Origin: Symmachiella macrocystis
GTDB lineage: Bacteria > Planctomycetota > Planctomycetia > Planctomycetales > Planctomycetaceae
Reading direction: 5' to 3'
NCBI RefSeq assembly: GCF_007860075.1
Contig: NZ_SJPP01000003.1
Location: 682,001 to 746,000 of the forward strand
DNA length: 64,000 bases
The first letter of the stretch is position 1. Each line of letters starts with the position of its first letter. Below the pieces are notes generated by a model that did not search any database, was not told the DNA's origin, and saw nothing but the letters and a program-made list of their open reading frames with translations. Position numbers and translations under genes: made by a program. Shown here piece after piece: positions 1 through 7,693 of this stretch.

Positions 1-561
1 CCAGCACAATCCGCTGACGACCGACAGATTCTTTTCTTTGGCCTGTTTGCAAGTTTCCATCACCGCACGAACACCCGGCGCATCGACAGCGACCGGCTTT
101 TCGGCAAAGACATGCTTGCCCGCATCGATGGCCGCTTGCAGTTGTTGCGGGCGGAAGTGCGGCGGCGTGGTCAGCAACACCACATCGACGTCGGTCGCCA
201 ACAATTGCTTGTAGGCATCGAATCCGACGAACTTCATATCGTCGGCAACATCGACCTGTTCGGCAATTTTTTGTTTTTTCAACTCGGAAAGTTTGATTTC
301 GATCTTATCAGCGAACGTATCGGCCATCGCCACCAACTTAGTGTTGGGGTCGGCGCTCAATGCGTCCTTAGCAGCTCCCGTGCCTCGGCCACCACAGCCG
401 ATCAAACCGACTTTCAAGATATTCGTTTCCCCGGCATAAGCGCCGGTGGGAAGCATCAGATTTGCGGCCAACGCGCCGGTCGTGACGGCGGCGGTCGAGG
501 TTTTCAAAAAATTGCGGCGGGACGGCTGTGGGGAGCCGGTGCGGGAGGCGTGGTCACTCAT
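1..561 (-). CDS. Gfo/Idh/MocA family oxidoreductase, Tat-exported (3' part missing)
   Basis: The first 187 residues of an NAD(P)-dependent sugar or inositol dehydrogenase-like protein; the gene runs off the left edge of the window. The N-terminus carries a twin-arginine signal (SRRNFLK at about residues 14-20, then a hydrophobic stretch ending in AYA), so export through the Tat pathway is likely. A Rossmann nucleotide-binding start follows (VGLIGCGGRGTG, about residues 51-62). The family's catalytic EKP motif is seen as FAEKPVA near residue 151. Planctomycetes carry many such Tat-exported paralogues; the substrate cannot be told from this fragment. The start ATG at 561 is the only one upstream of the Tat motif. 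Confidence 0.93.
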   Translation of the reverse strand, partial: MSDHASRTGSPQPSRRNFLKTSTAAVTTGALAANLMLPTGAYAGETNILKVGLIGCGGRGTGAAKDALSADPNTKLVAMADTFADKIEIKLSELKKQKIAEQVDVADDMKFVGFDAYKQLLATDVDVVLLTTPPHFRPQQLQAAIDAGKHVFAEKPVAVDAPGVRAVMETCKQAKEKNLSVVSGLCW

Positions 562-858
562 TGAGTTTCTCTCCATTTGGATTTGCGGACGACCGGTTGC
601 CGGGGCATCAGACCAGAGTCCGAAAGTGGCGGGCAAAAAACAGTGCTGATGGGGAATCAGCAAAGCTCATTGTATTTTACAGGAATTGTGCGGGGCTTTT
701 CTACGGTAATCGTCCGATTTGCCTGCTATTGCTGCGACTTCTCCGAGACAGAGACTTGATCTGTCAGAGCGAGTCTCCAACAATACGCTGAGATTGCGTA
801 GCAAACAGACCATTTCCCCGATATTCCCCTCAGTCTTTCAAAGATCGACTTTTAAAAT

Positions 859-1344
859 ATGAGCATTATTGACACGACGACGAAACTTTGGATTTTCAAT
901 CGCGAGCGAACGTTGGCCACTTTGGACACGATTGCTGAATTGGACGATCCGCAAGGGGCTTTGAGTTATCGTCCAGGCACGGGGCGGGCTCACATTGCGT
1001 GGCAACTGATGCATATTGGCGTCACCGAGCAAATTTTTGCCACGGAGCGGTTGAAAGGGACGCCGCCGAATTTCGCGGATTTGATTCCCCGCTTTCGCGG
1101 TGGAAGCACGCCCGATGATATCATCCCGACGCTGGATTCCATCCGCGAAGTTTTGTCCACCAGCCGAGAACAATTGCTTGAAACCGTCTCCGAAATCAGC
1201 GATGACGATCTGGGGACGATTCCCGAATCGTTTCAGGATCGAGGCTGGACGCTGGGGATGATCTTGCAAATTGTCTCATGGCACGAATGCCATCACCAAG
1301 GGCAAGCGCATCTGACTTTGAACCTCTACAAGGCGGAGCGATAA
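859..1344 (+). CDS. DinB/YfiT-like four-helix metal-binding protein
   Basis: A 161-residue protein of the DinB-like fold, a four-helix bundle that usually holds a divalent metal through three histidines. Candidate ligands are H52 (or H45) in the AHIAWQLMH segment and H142 and H146 in the HECHH segment near the C-terminus. Some family members act as thiol-dependent S-transferases; the reaction here is unknown. The length is normal for the family. The gene stands alone, divergent from the oxidoreductase on its left and convergent with the sialidase-like gene on its right, 36 bp away. Confidence 0.85.
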   Translation: MSIIDTTTKLWIFNRERTLATLDTIAELDDPQGALSYRPGTGRAHIAWQLMHIGVTEQIFATERLKGTPPNFADLIPRFRGGSTPDDIIPTLDSIREVLSTSREQLLETVSEISDDDLGTIPESFQDRGWTLGMILQIVSWHECHHQGQAHLTLNLYKAER

Positions 1345-1380
1345 CCTCGCTCGAACGAATTGCCGTCACAGACAGTTCGG

Positions 1381-2559
1381 TCAATCGGAGATGCTCCACC
1401 GCGCCTGTCGCAGCACCGCATTGGGCGAACCCTTCATCAGTTCGTACCACACGGTGAGCAGCGTTCCGTCGTCGAGTTCGACTGTGGAGGGATATCCCAA
1501 GTCGCCGCCGAGACCGTCTGCACTGATCGTCATCGGTTTCGACCACGTTTGACCGTTGTCGCTGCTGACGCGGGCTTGGTTGCCGTAGGGTTTGCGGCGA
1601 TAACCATAGGTCATCAACAACCGGCCATCCTTCAATCGCAACAAATGCGAGGGCAGCCCCCATACGCCGATCGAATGGGGAACGGTCCAAGTTTTTCCGC
1701 CGTCACTCGATTCGCATTGCAGCGTCTCACGGTGATTGGTTTTGTTGTGGTTGCGAATTTGGACGATGATGGTTCCGTCGGCCGCTTCGACACCGTGCAG
1801 CTCGTGATAATTCTGCGGATCGTCGCCGGGGCGCGTGGGAATGTCGGAGAGGAATTTCCAAGACTTGCCGTCGTCGGTCGATTCGGCAACCGCCACACGG
1901 GCGTCCGGCTTGAGAACTTCTTTGCCCGGATACAACAACCTGCCGTCGGAGAGCAAAATCGGTCCGTGGGGGCTGTCGACCAGACAATTGGTGCGTGCCG
2001 AAAACGTCACGCCGTCGTCGTCAGAGCGGACCATCCATCGGCCGATATCCTTTTTGCGTTGCGCGTCGGAAATCCGATCATGGGCGGCTTGCCAACGGGC
2101 CAGCTTTTCAGCCGACATCGCACCGGGTCCTCCTGGCTTGGCGGCCAGCGCCCGCTTGAGAATCGGTTCATAGGCCAGCGAGGTGAATGTGGTGACCAGA
2201 ATCGATCCGTCAGCGGTTTCCACAACGCCGGCGTCGCGATCATCGATCGGTCCGTCCAGGACCACGCGCGGCCAACTCCAGGTTTTGCCTCCATCATGCG
2301 AGCGCATCAATTCGACGCGTCCGAACGGGCAGACATGGTGTTCACGCCCCCCGGAATAGACCAACAACAATTCCCCGTCGGCTCGCCGCGCGAGCGTGGG
2401 CCAGCCATGATAATATTGCGGCGTCTTGCTGATCACCTCGTTGGACTTGACAACCGCTTTGGGAGCGGCGAATGCGGAATTGCTCAAGCCCCAAACCATG
2501 GCCCAGGCCAAAATGCCGACCGTTTGCAGCATGCGGCGTCGCGTGAACTCCCCTGTCAT
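1381..2559 (-). CDS. Sialidase/BNR-repeat family exo-glycosidase-like protein, exported
   Basis: A 392-residue protein with a Tat-type signal (TRRRMLQTVG at about residues 6-15, then a hydrophobic segment ending in AFA). The body is a predicted six-bladed beta-propeller of the sialidase type. Asp-box-like motifs recur (SHDGGKTW, SDDDGVTF, STDDGKSWKF, SSDGGKTW, SSDNGQTW), each marking a blade turn. Planctomycetes encode many such proteins; the family includes sialidases and other glycan-acting enzymes as well as non-catalytic propellers. The ATG at 2559 is preferred over a GTG at 2565 because AGGA lies at a suitable distance upstream of it. It is divergent from proC. Confidence 0.88.
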   Translation of the reverse strand: MTGEFTRRRMLQTVGILAWAMVWGLSNSAFAAPKAVVKSNEVISKTPQYYHGWPTLARRADGELLLVYSGGREHHVCPFGRVELMRSHDGGKTWSWPRVVLDGPIDDRDAGVVETADGSILVTTFTSLAYEPILKRALAAKPGGPGAMSAEKLARWQAAHDRISDAQRKKDIGRWMVRSDDDGVTFSARTNCLVDSPHGPILLSDGRLLYPGKEVLKPDARVAVAESTDDGKSWKFLSDIPTRPGDDPQNYHELHGVEAADGTIIVQIRNHNKTNHRETLQCESSDGGKTWTVPHSIGVWGLPSHLLRLKDGRLLMTYGYRRKPYGNQARVSSDNGQTWSKPMTISADGLGGDLGYPSTVELDDGTLLTVWYELMKGSPNAVLRQARWSISD

Positions 2560-2784
2560 CGTCACGTTCCTTCAGCGAATGAGTTACTGTTCGTCAGTGG
2601 TGATCATCTCGTACTAACCACAGCCTATACGGACCATCACGGGATGAAAAGTCTGTCCCCCCTGATTGTTTACAAAACCGCTCCGGCAGCGATGGGATAC
2701 CGCGCGTTGTCCGAAATTTGCGGGACGCGTATACTCAATGGAAATATAACGTTGGGCGACAATTTAGACCAAGGAATACAAAAA

Positions 2785-3600
2785 ATGGGCGAGGCACAAC
2801 CTCGAATTGGATTCATCGGCGCGGGGCGGATGGCGACTGCGTTGGCAGCTGGTTTAACGACGGCTAAAATCACTGCAGCCTCGGAAATCATCGCCAGCGA
2901 CGTGCTAGCCGAGGGACGGCAGCGATTTTCCGATACGACCGGCGCAGCTGTCACCGAATCGAACGCCGATGTATTCGCCGCGGCGGAGATTGTTTTCGTG
3001 GCAGTCAAACCTCAGAGTTTGCCGAGTTTGCTCAACGAGATCCAGCCGTATATCAAACCGCAACATTTGTTGATTTCCATCGCCGCGGGCGTCGCGATGG
3101 AGACATTTCTTGAAGTGTTGGGAACTGATGCGCGGTTGGTGCGGGTGATGCCGAACACTCCCTGCCTGGTTGGCGCGTCGGCATCGGCCTTCTCACTGGG
3201 TGGGGCTGCTACGACCGAGGATGGCGCGTTGGTCCACCGGCTCTTGTCAGCGGTGGGCGTTGCAGTGGAGGTTCCAGAAAGCCTGCTAGATGCCGTGACC
3301 GGGCTTTCGGGAAGCGGTCCGGCGTACGGGTACTTGATGATTGAAGCCCTCAGCGACGGCGGAGTTCGCATGGGATTGCCCAGGGACATTGCGACAACGT
3401 TGGCGGCTCAGACGTTGTTGGGAGCGGCCAAAATGGTTCTGGAAACCGGCCAGCATCCCGGCGCGCTCAAGGATGCCGTTACCAGTCCAGGCGGGACCAC
3501 AATCGCCGGATTGCATGCTTTGGAAAACGGCGGATTTCGCGGCACCGTTATCAATGCCGTCGAAGCGGCAACACGGCGGTCTCAGGAACTCGGGAAGTAA
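2785..3600 (+). CDS. proC: Pyrroline-5-carboxylate reductase
   Basis: A 271-residue enzyme for the last step of proline synthesis, reducing 1-pyrroline-5-carboxylate with NAD(P)H. The N-terminal Rossmann motif IGFIGAGRMATAL (residues 8-20) and the C-terminal P5CR signature (SPGGTTIAGLHALE, followed by the FRGTVINAVEAAT helix) are intact, and the length is standard. The reading frame stays open far upstream, to 1360, but that extension overlaps the sialidase-like gene in antisense. The start is therefore placed at ATG 2785, where the family similarity begins. The next gene starts 21 bp downstream, so the two are probably co-transcribed. Confidence 0.96.
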   Translation: MGEAQPRIGFIGAGRMATALAAGLTTAKITAASEIIASDVLAEGRQRFSDTTGAAVTESNADVFAAAEIVFVAVKPQSLPSLLNEIQPYIKPQHLLISIAAGVAMETFLEVLGTDARLVRVMPNTPCLVGASASAFSLGGAATTEDGALVHRLLSAVGVAVEVPESLLDAVTGLSGSGPAYGYLMIEALSDGGVRMGLPRDIATTLAAQTLLGAAKMVLETGQHPGALKDAVTSPGGTTIAGLHALENGGFRGTVINAVEAATRRSQELGK

Positions 3601-3621
3601 TCTATCGGAGAGGGGAAACCC

Positions 3622-4470
3622 ATGCAGGTTGAACATGTGGCCATTTTGGGCGCGGGGGCAATGGGCCGGGGCATTACCGAAGCGGCTGCCGTTCACGGCG
3701 TCCAAATCACTGTGATCGAACCGGTTCAGGAACAACGCACGTTAGCGGCCGCCCACATCAAAAAGTCAGTTGAAAAGGGGATCCGCCGCGGAAAAGTGTC
3801 GGCCAAGTCACCAGAGGAAGTCCTGAAGTGTATCCGATGGACCGATCAACTTGAGGCGGCTCATGAAGCGGATTTTGTCATCGAGGCCGCTGTGGAACGG
3901 GAAGAGATCAAAACCGAATTATTTCGGAAACTGGATGTCATCTGCGGCCCTGATACGATTTTAGCGTCCAATACGTCCAGCATTTCCATCACTCTTTTGG
4001 CCGCAGCGACAACGCGTCCCGAACAGGTCGTGGGGATGCATTTTTTCAATCCTGTGCCCGTGATGGCGCCGGTGGAAATCGTACGTGGACTGCAATCCAG
4101 TGCGGAGACGATCGCGACGACGAAGACACTGGCGGAAAAAATGGGCAAACAGGCCCTCGTGGTGGCCGACAGTCCGGGATTTGTGGTGAACCGGATCTTG
4201 ATGCCGCTGATCAACGAAGCCATCTTCACGCTGCAGGAGGGAATCGCCGACGAACAGACAATTGATTCGCTAATGAAATTGGGTTGCAACCACCCCATGG
4301 GTCCGTTGGAATTGGCAGACTTAATCGGCTTAGATGTTTGTCTCGATATTTCAAAAGTTCTTTTCAAAGAACTGGGCGATCCTAAGTATCGGCCTTGTCC
4401 ATTGCTAGCGAGGATGGTCGCTGCCGGGCATATCGGCCGTAAATCGGGGCGTGGGTTTTACCAGTACTAA
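3622..4470 (+). CDS. 3-hydroxyacyl-CoA (3-hydroxybutyryl-CoA) dehydrogenase
   Basis: A 282-residue stand-alone dehydrogenase that oxidises (S)-3-hydroxyacyl-CoA with NAD, or runs in reverse in C4 metabolism. It has the Rossmann motif [11 protein letters not shown] (residues 8-18), the [10 protein letters not shown] segment and the catalytic-histidine motif HFFNPVPVM (H140). The C-terminal dimerisation domain contains [12 protein letters not shown] and ends [11 protein letters not shown], as expected. The length is typical of the short single-domain form (Hbd/PaaH). AGAGGGG lies just upstream of the ATG. It follows proC by 21 bp, though the two functions are not obviously linked. Confidence 0.94.
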   Translation: MQVEHVAILGAGAMGRGITEAAAVHGVQITVIEPVQEQRTLAAAHIKKSVEKGIRRGKVSAKSPEEVLKCIRWTDQLEAAHEADFVIEAAVEREEIKTELFRKLDVICGPDTILASNTSSISITLLAAATTRPEQVVGMHFFNPVPVMAPVEIVRGLQSSAETIATTKTLAEKMGKQALVVADSPGFVVNRILMPLINEAIFTLQEGIADEQTIDSLMKLGCNHPMGPLELADLIGLDVCLDISKVLFKELGDPKYRPCPLLARMVAAGHIGRKSGRGFYQY

Positions 4471-5085
4471 ACCCCCACCTGACGTTGCCGTCTAAACCAT
4501 TATCGGCGAATAGGTGATGATGGCAATGAGCCTCGATCGGTGATTTTTTCGAAAAGAAAAAAAGGCATGCGTATTTTTTCGCACCCGTGCCAATCAAGTT
4601 CGTGTTCCCATTACGACTTACAACCCGATCACTCCTGTCGATTGCGCGGCTTTGTGTTGCGAACGTTTTTTGGAATTCTCAATTGTTAATTTCGGTAACT
4701 TGACTTTGCATCTGTATTCGATAAAACGGGATTCCTGAGAGGCGATCGTGTAACGGAGGCAGTTAAGTTCGGTGTCCTTATGGGACATGGTAGGACCCCC
4801 TCTCCTTTTGCCGTTTCTTTCTCGCGCGGCACACGCTGAACGTCACGACCGAGCACTGCATGCCGGTTGATGCACTGTTCCACACAGCATCACGCTGTGC
4901 GCTGATTGCGAAGGCTCGCTGTGCGCTAGACGCGAATTTGTGGGAACGGAGTCCCACTCACGCGGCATTCCCCACGACCCATCTGCCCATTGATGTCTTT
5001 GGGTGAAGCGAATTCTGAGCGGGGAATTTTCCGTCCTCTGCAGAATGGTGCGACGCTACCCTACGGGGACGCGGAAAGAATCGCC
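4471..5085. other. Intergenic region, no gene seen
   Basis: This 615-bp stretch lies between the convergent ends of the dehydrogenase and the retron reverse transcriptase. No open frame in it looks like a protein. Small hairpins are visible, for example GTGGGA...TCCCAC near 4939-4956 and TGTCC-TTAT-GGACA-like pairing near 4772-4788. A run of T and A residues at about 4542-4562 could end transcription from either side. No second copy of the retron msd hairpin was found here. Confidence 0.5.
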
Positions 5086-6375
5086 TTAGCTGCGCCAATC
5101 GATACGATCAAAGATGGCCTGCAGTTTGCGTGAACGACCGGGATGGATGCTCTGTACATGGCCGATGCGACCGCGCAGGTGTGCGGCAAAGTCTGCCCGT
5201 TGTTCACGGTTTTGCGTCGCAGCCCCGTGCCTGACGCAGTTCGTCAATATCGCTTTGAGACGGTCGTAATCTTTACGGCAAATATTTAACCGCTCATTGA
5301 CAACCACTCCCGTGACGCGTTGCTGTTGATTGTTGCGAACGACTTTCCGCTTTCCCGCGTGAACGGTGAATCGTTCGGACCGTACAATCTTTGTGACCAG
5401 CGGAATAAACACATTCAGACTGTCGATCAGGTGTTGATCGCCCGAAAATGTGAGGTCGTCGGCATAGCGGGTGTAGGTGGCACCGAAAGCGCGGGCCATG
5501 CCGGCCAAGCGCAGGTCCAACGCATAACAAGACAAATTGGCCAAGGCGGGCGACGTCGGAGCGCCTTGTGGCAAATGTCGCGACAAATAAGGACGGACCA
5601 CGTTCCGATCACCGCCCGGCGCCGGTAGGCCTTCGGGAGGCAACGCAGTTGTCAGCCGTCCCAACCAGATTGCCGCCTCGCGCGAAAATCCGACGCTACG
5701 AAATATTGCCACTACGCGTGAGAAGCTGACGTTGGCATAGAAATTCTCGAGGTCGAATTTCAATACCACGCGCTGCCCCACGTGCGGTTGGGCATTGGTA
5801 CAAATCGACCGACCGGCAACGAAACCATGAGCTGCGCCGTGCAGTGGAATCCGGTCAAGGATTTCACGGAGGATTTTTTGTTGGATCGCTTTGAGGATCG
5901 GTTTGGGAGCCTCAACGAGCCGATACCCACCGCCCCGTTTTTTTAACCAACTGTAATGATAATGGGCCTGCGCAACATGCGCTGCGCGCCCGCCGTCGTC
6001 AAAGCGATGGATCAGCCATGCCAATCGACCGCAGGGCACCTCCAACCATTCAGCAATGTGGCTGGGCGTGCAAAGCTGGGGCAAGCCGAATTGGTAGAGA
6101 CGTTCGGGGGTGCTATCCTTGCTGAGATCACGGTATTCGCCGTAACCTCCAAAACGCGCAAAGCGATAGGGGGATTCAGCGGATTCCTCACCCGCATCCT
6201 CAGTAGGATCAGCGGAGCGCTGGCCTTGCCGGCGACGCAAGGGGACCATGTAGATGTGTCCCAAACGGCCGCGACGGCGACGCAATTTCCCACGGCGCTG
6301 CTGTGCGTGATCCCGCCCCGTGGGAGGCGTGTTTTTCAATCCGAGCCAGCGGAGAATGGAATCGAAGAAGCTCAT
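5086..6375 (-). CDS. Retron-type reverse transcriptase
   Basis: A 429-residue RNA-directed DNA polymerase. Motifs in order: YRLVEAPKPILKAIQ (151-165, RT1), the retron-specific NAxxH as NAQPH (194-198), FDLENFY (207-213, motif A), QGAPTSPALAN (270-280), the catalytic YADD (304-307), the retron-specific VTG (354-356), and a thumb ending RGRIGHVQSIHPGRSRKL. NAxxH together with VTG separates retron RTs from group II intron and DGR enzymes. Residues 1 to about 92 are an extra arginine-rich extension, longer than in classical retron RTs of about 320 residues. The ATG at 6375 is used; a TTG lies two codons upstream. The ribosome-binding site is weak. The msr-msd-like RNA lies upstream on the same strand. 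No effector gene follows; the next gene downstream is on the other strand. Confidence 0.93.
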   Translation of the reverse strand: MSFFDSILRWLGLKNTPPTGRDHAQQRRGKLRRRRGRLGHIYMVPLRRRQGQRSADPTEDAGEESAESPYRFARFGGYGEYRDLSKDSTPERLYQFGLPQLCTPSHIAEWLEVPCGRLAWLIHRFDDGGRAAHVAQAHYHYSWLKKRGGGYRLVEAPKPILKAIQQKILREILDRIPLHGAAHGFVAGRSICTNAQPHVGQRVVLKFDLENFYANVSFSRVVAIFRSVGFSREAAIWLGRLTTALPPEGLPAPGGDRNVVRPYLSRHLPQGAPTSPALANLSCYALDLRLAGMARAFGATYTRYADDLTFSGDQHLIDSLNVFIPLVTKIVRSERFTVHAGKRKVVRNNQQQRVTGVVVNERLNICRKDYDRLKAILTNCVRHGAATQNREQRADFAAHLRGRIGHVQSIHPGRSRKLQAIFDRIDWRS

Positions 6376-6638
6376 ATGCAATTACGCCGCCGTTACTCGT
6401 GCCCGGTGCGGACGAATGGTTCTCCAACGTCCTCAAAATGACAAACCGATCGACGAATCACTGAGTGTTGCCCGTTGTTGGCAGCTGTCTCAGTCGATTC
6501 TCGACCCGTCGAGAAAGTTGCGACGGAGGCGAATGTATGGATTTTTTGTAGCACGTTGTGCGGGACGTACGTCCTTGGACGTGGCGTCTCTCTCCCAAAT
6601 CGGAACTTCGCCTGCAAGGCCCCCAACCATAAAAACAA

Positions 6639-6814
6639 TGACCGGCGGGCGGAACAACTGCTTCCTGTGGCGAATCGTGACTCACGTGACGATCCACGTG
6701 AGTCACGATTCACGATCGAATGTGAAACAATGTGGCTTCCGCGGGGTAGCCCCGCAGCAGACCGACATACCGGTCAAGGTAGGATCGGTCAAATCTTGTG
6801 CAACCCGCCGGTCA
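6639..6814 (-). ncRNA. Putative retron msr-msd RNA (template for msDNA)
   Basis: This 176-nt element upstream of the reverse transcriptase has the textbook retron order, read on the minus strand. The a1 repeat TGACCGGCGGG (6814-6804) is followed by TTGC, holding a candidate branching G at 6801. Two msr hairpins follow: GACCG-loop-CGGTC (6775-6760) and GCGGGG-CTA-CCCCGC (6755-6741). Then comes a long msd hairpin with a perfect 17-bp stem and 6-nt loop (6711-6672), and finally a2, CCCGCCGGTCA (6649-6639), exactly complementary to a1. Seen directly: the inverted repeats. Inferred: that the RNA is made and reverse transcribed. The gap from a2 to the RT start, 263 nt, is longer than in classical retrons. 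Confidence 0.8.
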
Positions 6815-6823
6815 CAATGAAAT

Positions 6824-6851
6824 ATCGTAACAGCCCCCCGATACGGGTCAA
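6824..6851 (-). promoter_or_regulatory. Predicted sigma-70-type promoter of the retron
   Basis: On the minus strand, TTGACC (6851-6846) is followed after 16 nt by TACGAT (6829-6824). The expected transcription start falls at about 6816-6818, within a few bases of the first base of a1 (6814). Retron RNAs normally start at or just before a1, so the position supports both calls. Confidence 0.55.
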
Positions 6852-6997
6852 TGCTCAACCTGAAAAACTGCAGTTCCGCGGCCAAACTGATGCAGCTCAC
6901 ATTGACGGGATCACCCTTGTGCGATGAAGTGAACCCCAGTACAAAACCCACGACGAACAAAGCGAAGTTCTTCCGAAGACGCGCTGAAAGGAATTCC

Positions 6998-7690
6998 ATG
7001 CTGGGCAACGTCGAGCCAACACAATATGACCTACGGTTTACGATTTTCGGGATCCCGGTCCGCGTACATCCATTTTTTTGGCTGTTGGCCGCCTTTATCG
7101 TCTGGGACGCGGTCGGCGGTCAACTGGAATTGGTAGTTGTCGGGATCGCGTGCGTCTTCATCTCTGTGCTGATCCATGAACTGGGGCATGCCGCAGTTGC
7201 GATCAAGTATGGTTGGCCACCCCGCATCACGTTATATCACTTTGGCGGACTGGCGAGTTTTGAACCGACAGGCGGCCTCACGCCAAGACGCTCGATCATC
7301 ATTTCCTTGGCCGGACCGCTGGCCGGCTTTGCACTGTATGGGCTCGTCTGGGGCATTGAGTTTTATTTAATACGAACCGGGAGCCCGCTACTACAGCGGC
7401 CAATGGTACTTGTCGCGATCTATTTCCTCAAATGGATCAACCTGTATTGGGGAATACTGAACCTGTTGCCGGTTTTTCCACTTGATGGCGGGCAAGTCAG
7501 CCGCGCACTTTTCACACAGTTCAGTCGCGGTAGCGGTATTTCGGCATCGCTCAAACTCTCGCTGATCACTGCCGGCGGAGTGGCGGCCTATTTCTTTTTG
7601 CACCAACGAATGTTTATCGGAATTATGATGGTGTCGTTGGCTGCCTCCAGCTACCAACAGCTGCAGGCCTATGGCAGACGCGGTTGGTGA
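6998..7690 (+). CDS. Site-2 protease family (M50) intramembrane metalloprotease
   Basis: A 230-residue polytopic membrane protein of the minimal S2P type. The zinc-binding HELGH is at residues 60-64 inside the second hydrophobic segment. The third ligand lies in NLLPVFPLDGG (about 155-165), the family's LDG motif. No PDZ or CBS domain is attached. Such enzymes cut transmembrane substrates such as anti-sigma factors; the target here is unknown. The frame is open from 6851, but ATG 6998, preceded by GAAAGGAA, gives the usual N-terminus. It is divergent from the retron, whose promoter lies in the same intergenic space. Confidence 0.92.
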   Translation: MLGNVEPTQYDLRFTIFGIPVRVHPFFWLLAAFIVWDAVGGQLELVVVGIACVFISVLIHELGHAAVAIKYGWPPRITLYHFGGLASFEPTGGLTPRRSIIISLAGPLAGFALYGLVWGIEFYLIRTGSPLLQRPMVLVAIYFLKWINLYWGILNLLPVFPLDGGQVSRALFTQFSRGSGISASLKLSLITAGGVAAYFFLHQRMFIGIMMVSLAASSYQQLQAYGRRGW

Positions 7691-7693
7691 TCG

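Noticed and set aside
1360-2784. A long in-frame extension upstream of proC, giving a 746-residue protein
   Set aside because: It runs antisense through the sialidase-like gene, its residue composition is not protein-like, and the ProC similarity starts at the ATG at 2785.
4471-5085. A second msr-msd copy or a 5S rRNA-like sequence downstream of the RT
   Set aside because: Only short hairpins are present and no a1/a2-type repeats; the resemblance to 5S is limited to a few bases.
6393-6713. Minus-strand open frame between the msd region and the RT, as a possible effector
   Set aside because: The translation (arginine- and serine-rich without pattern) lacks a domain or ribosome-binding site, and it overlaps the msd hairpin.
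6851-6997. N-terminal extension of the M50 protease
   Set aside because: It overlaps the retron promoter, has no similarity, and the ATG at 6998 has a better ribosome-binding site.
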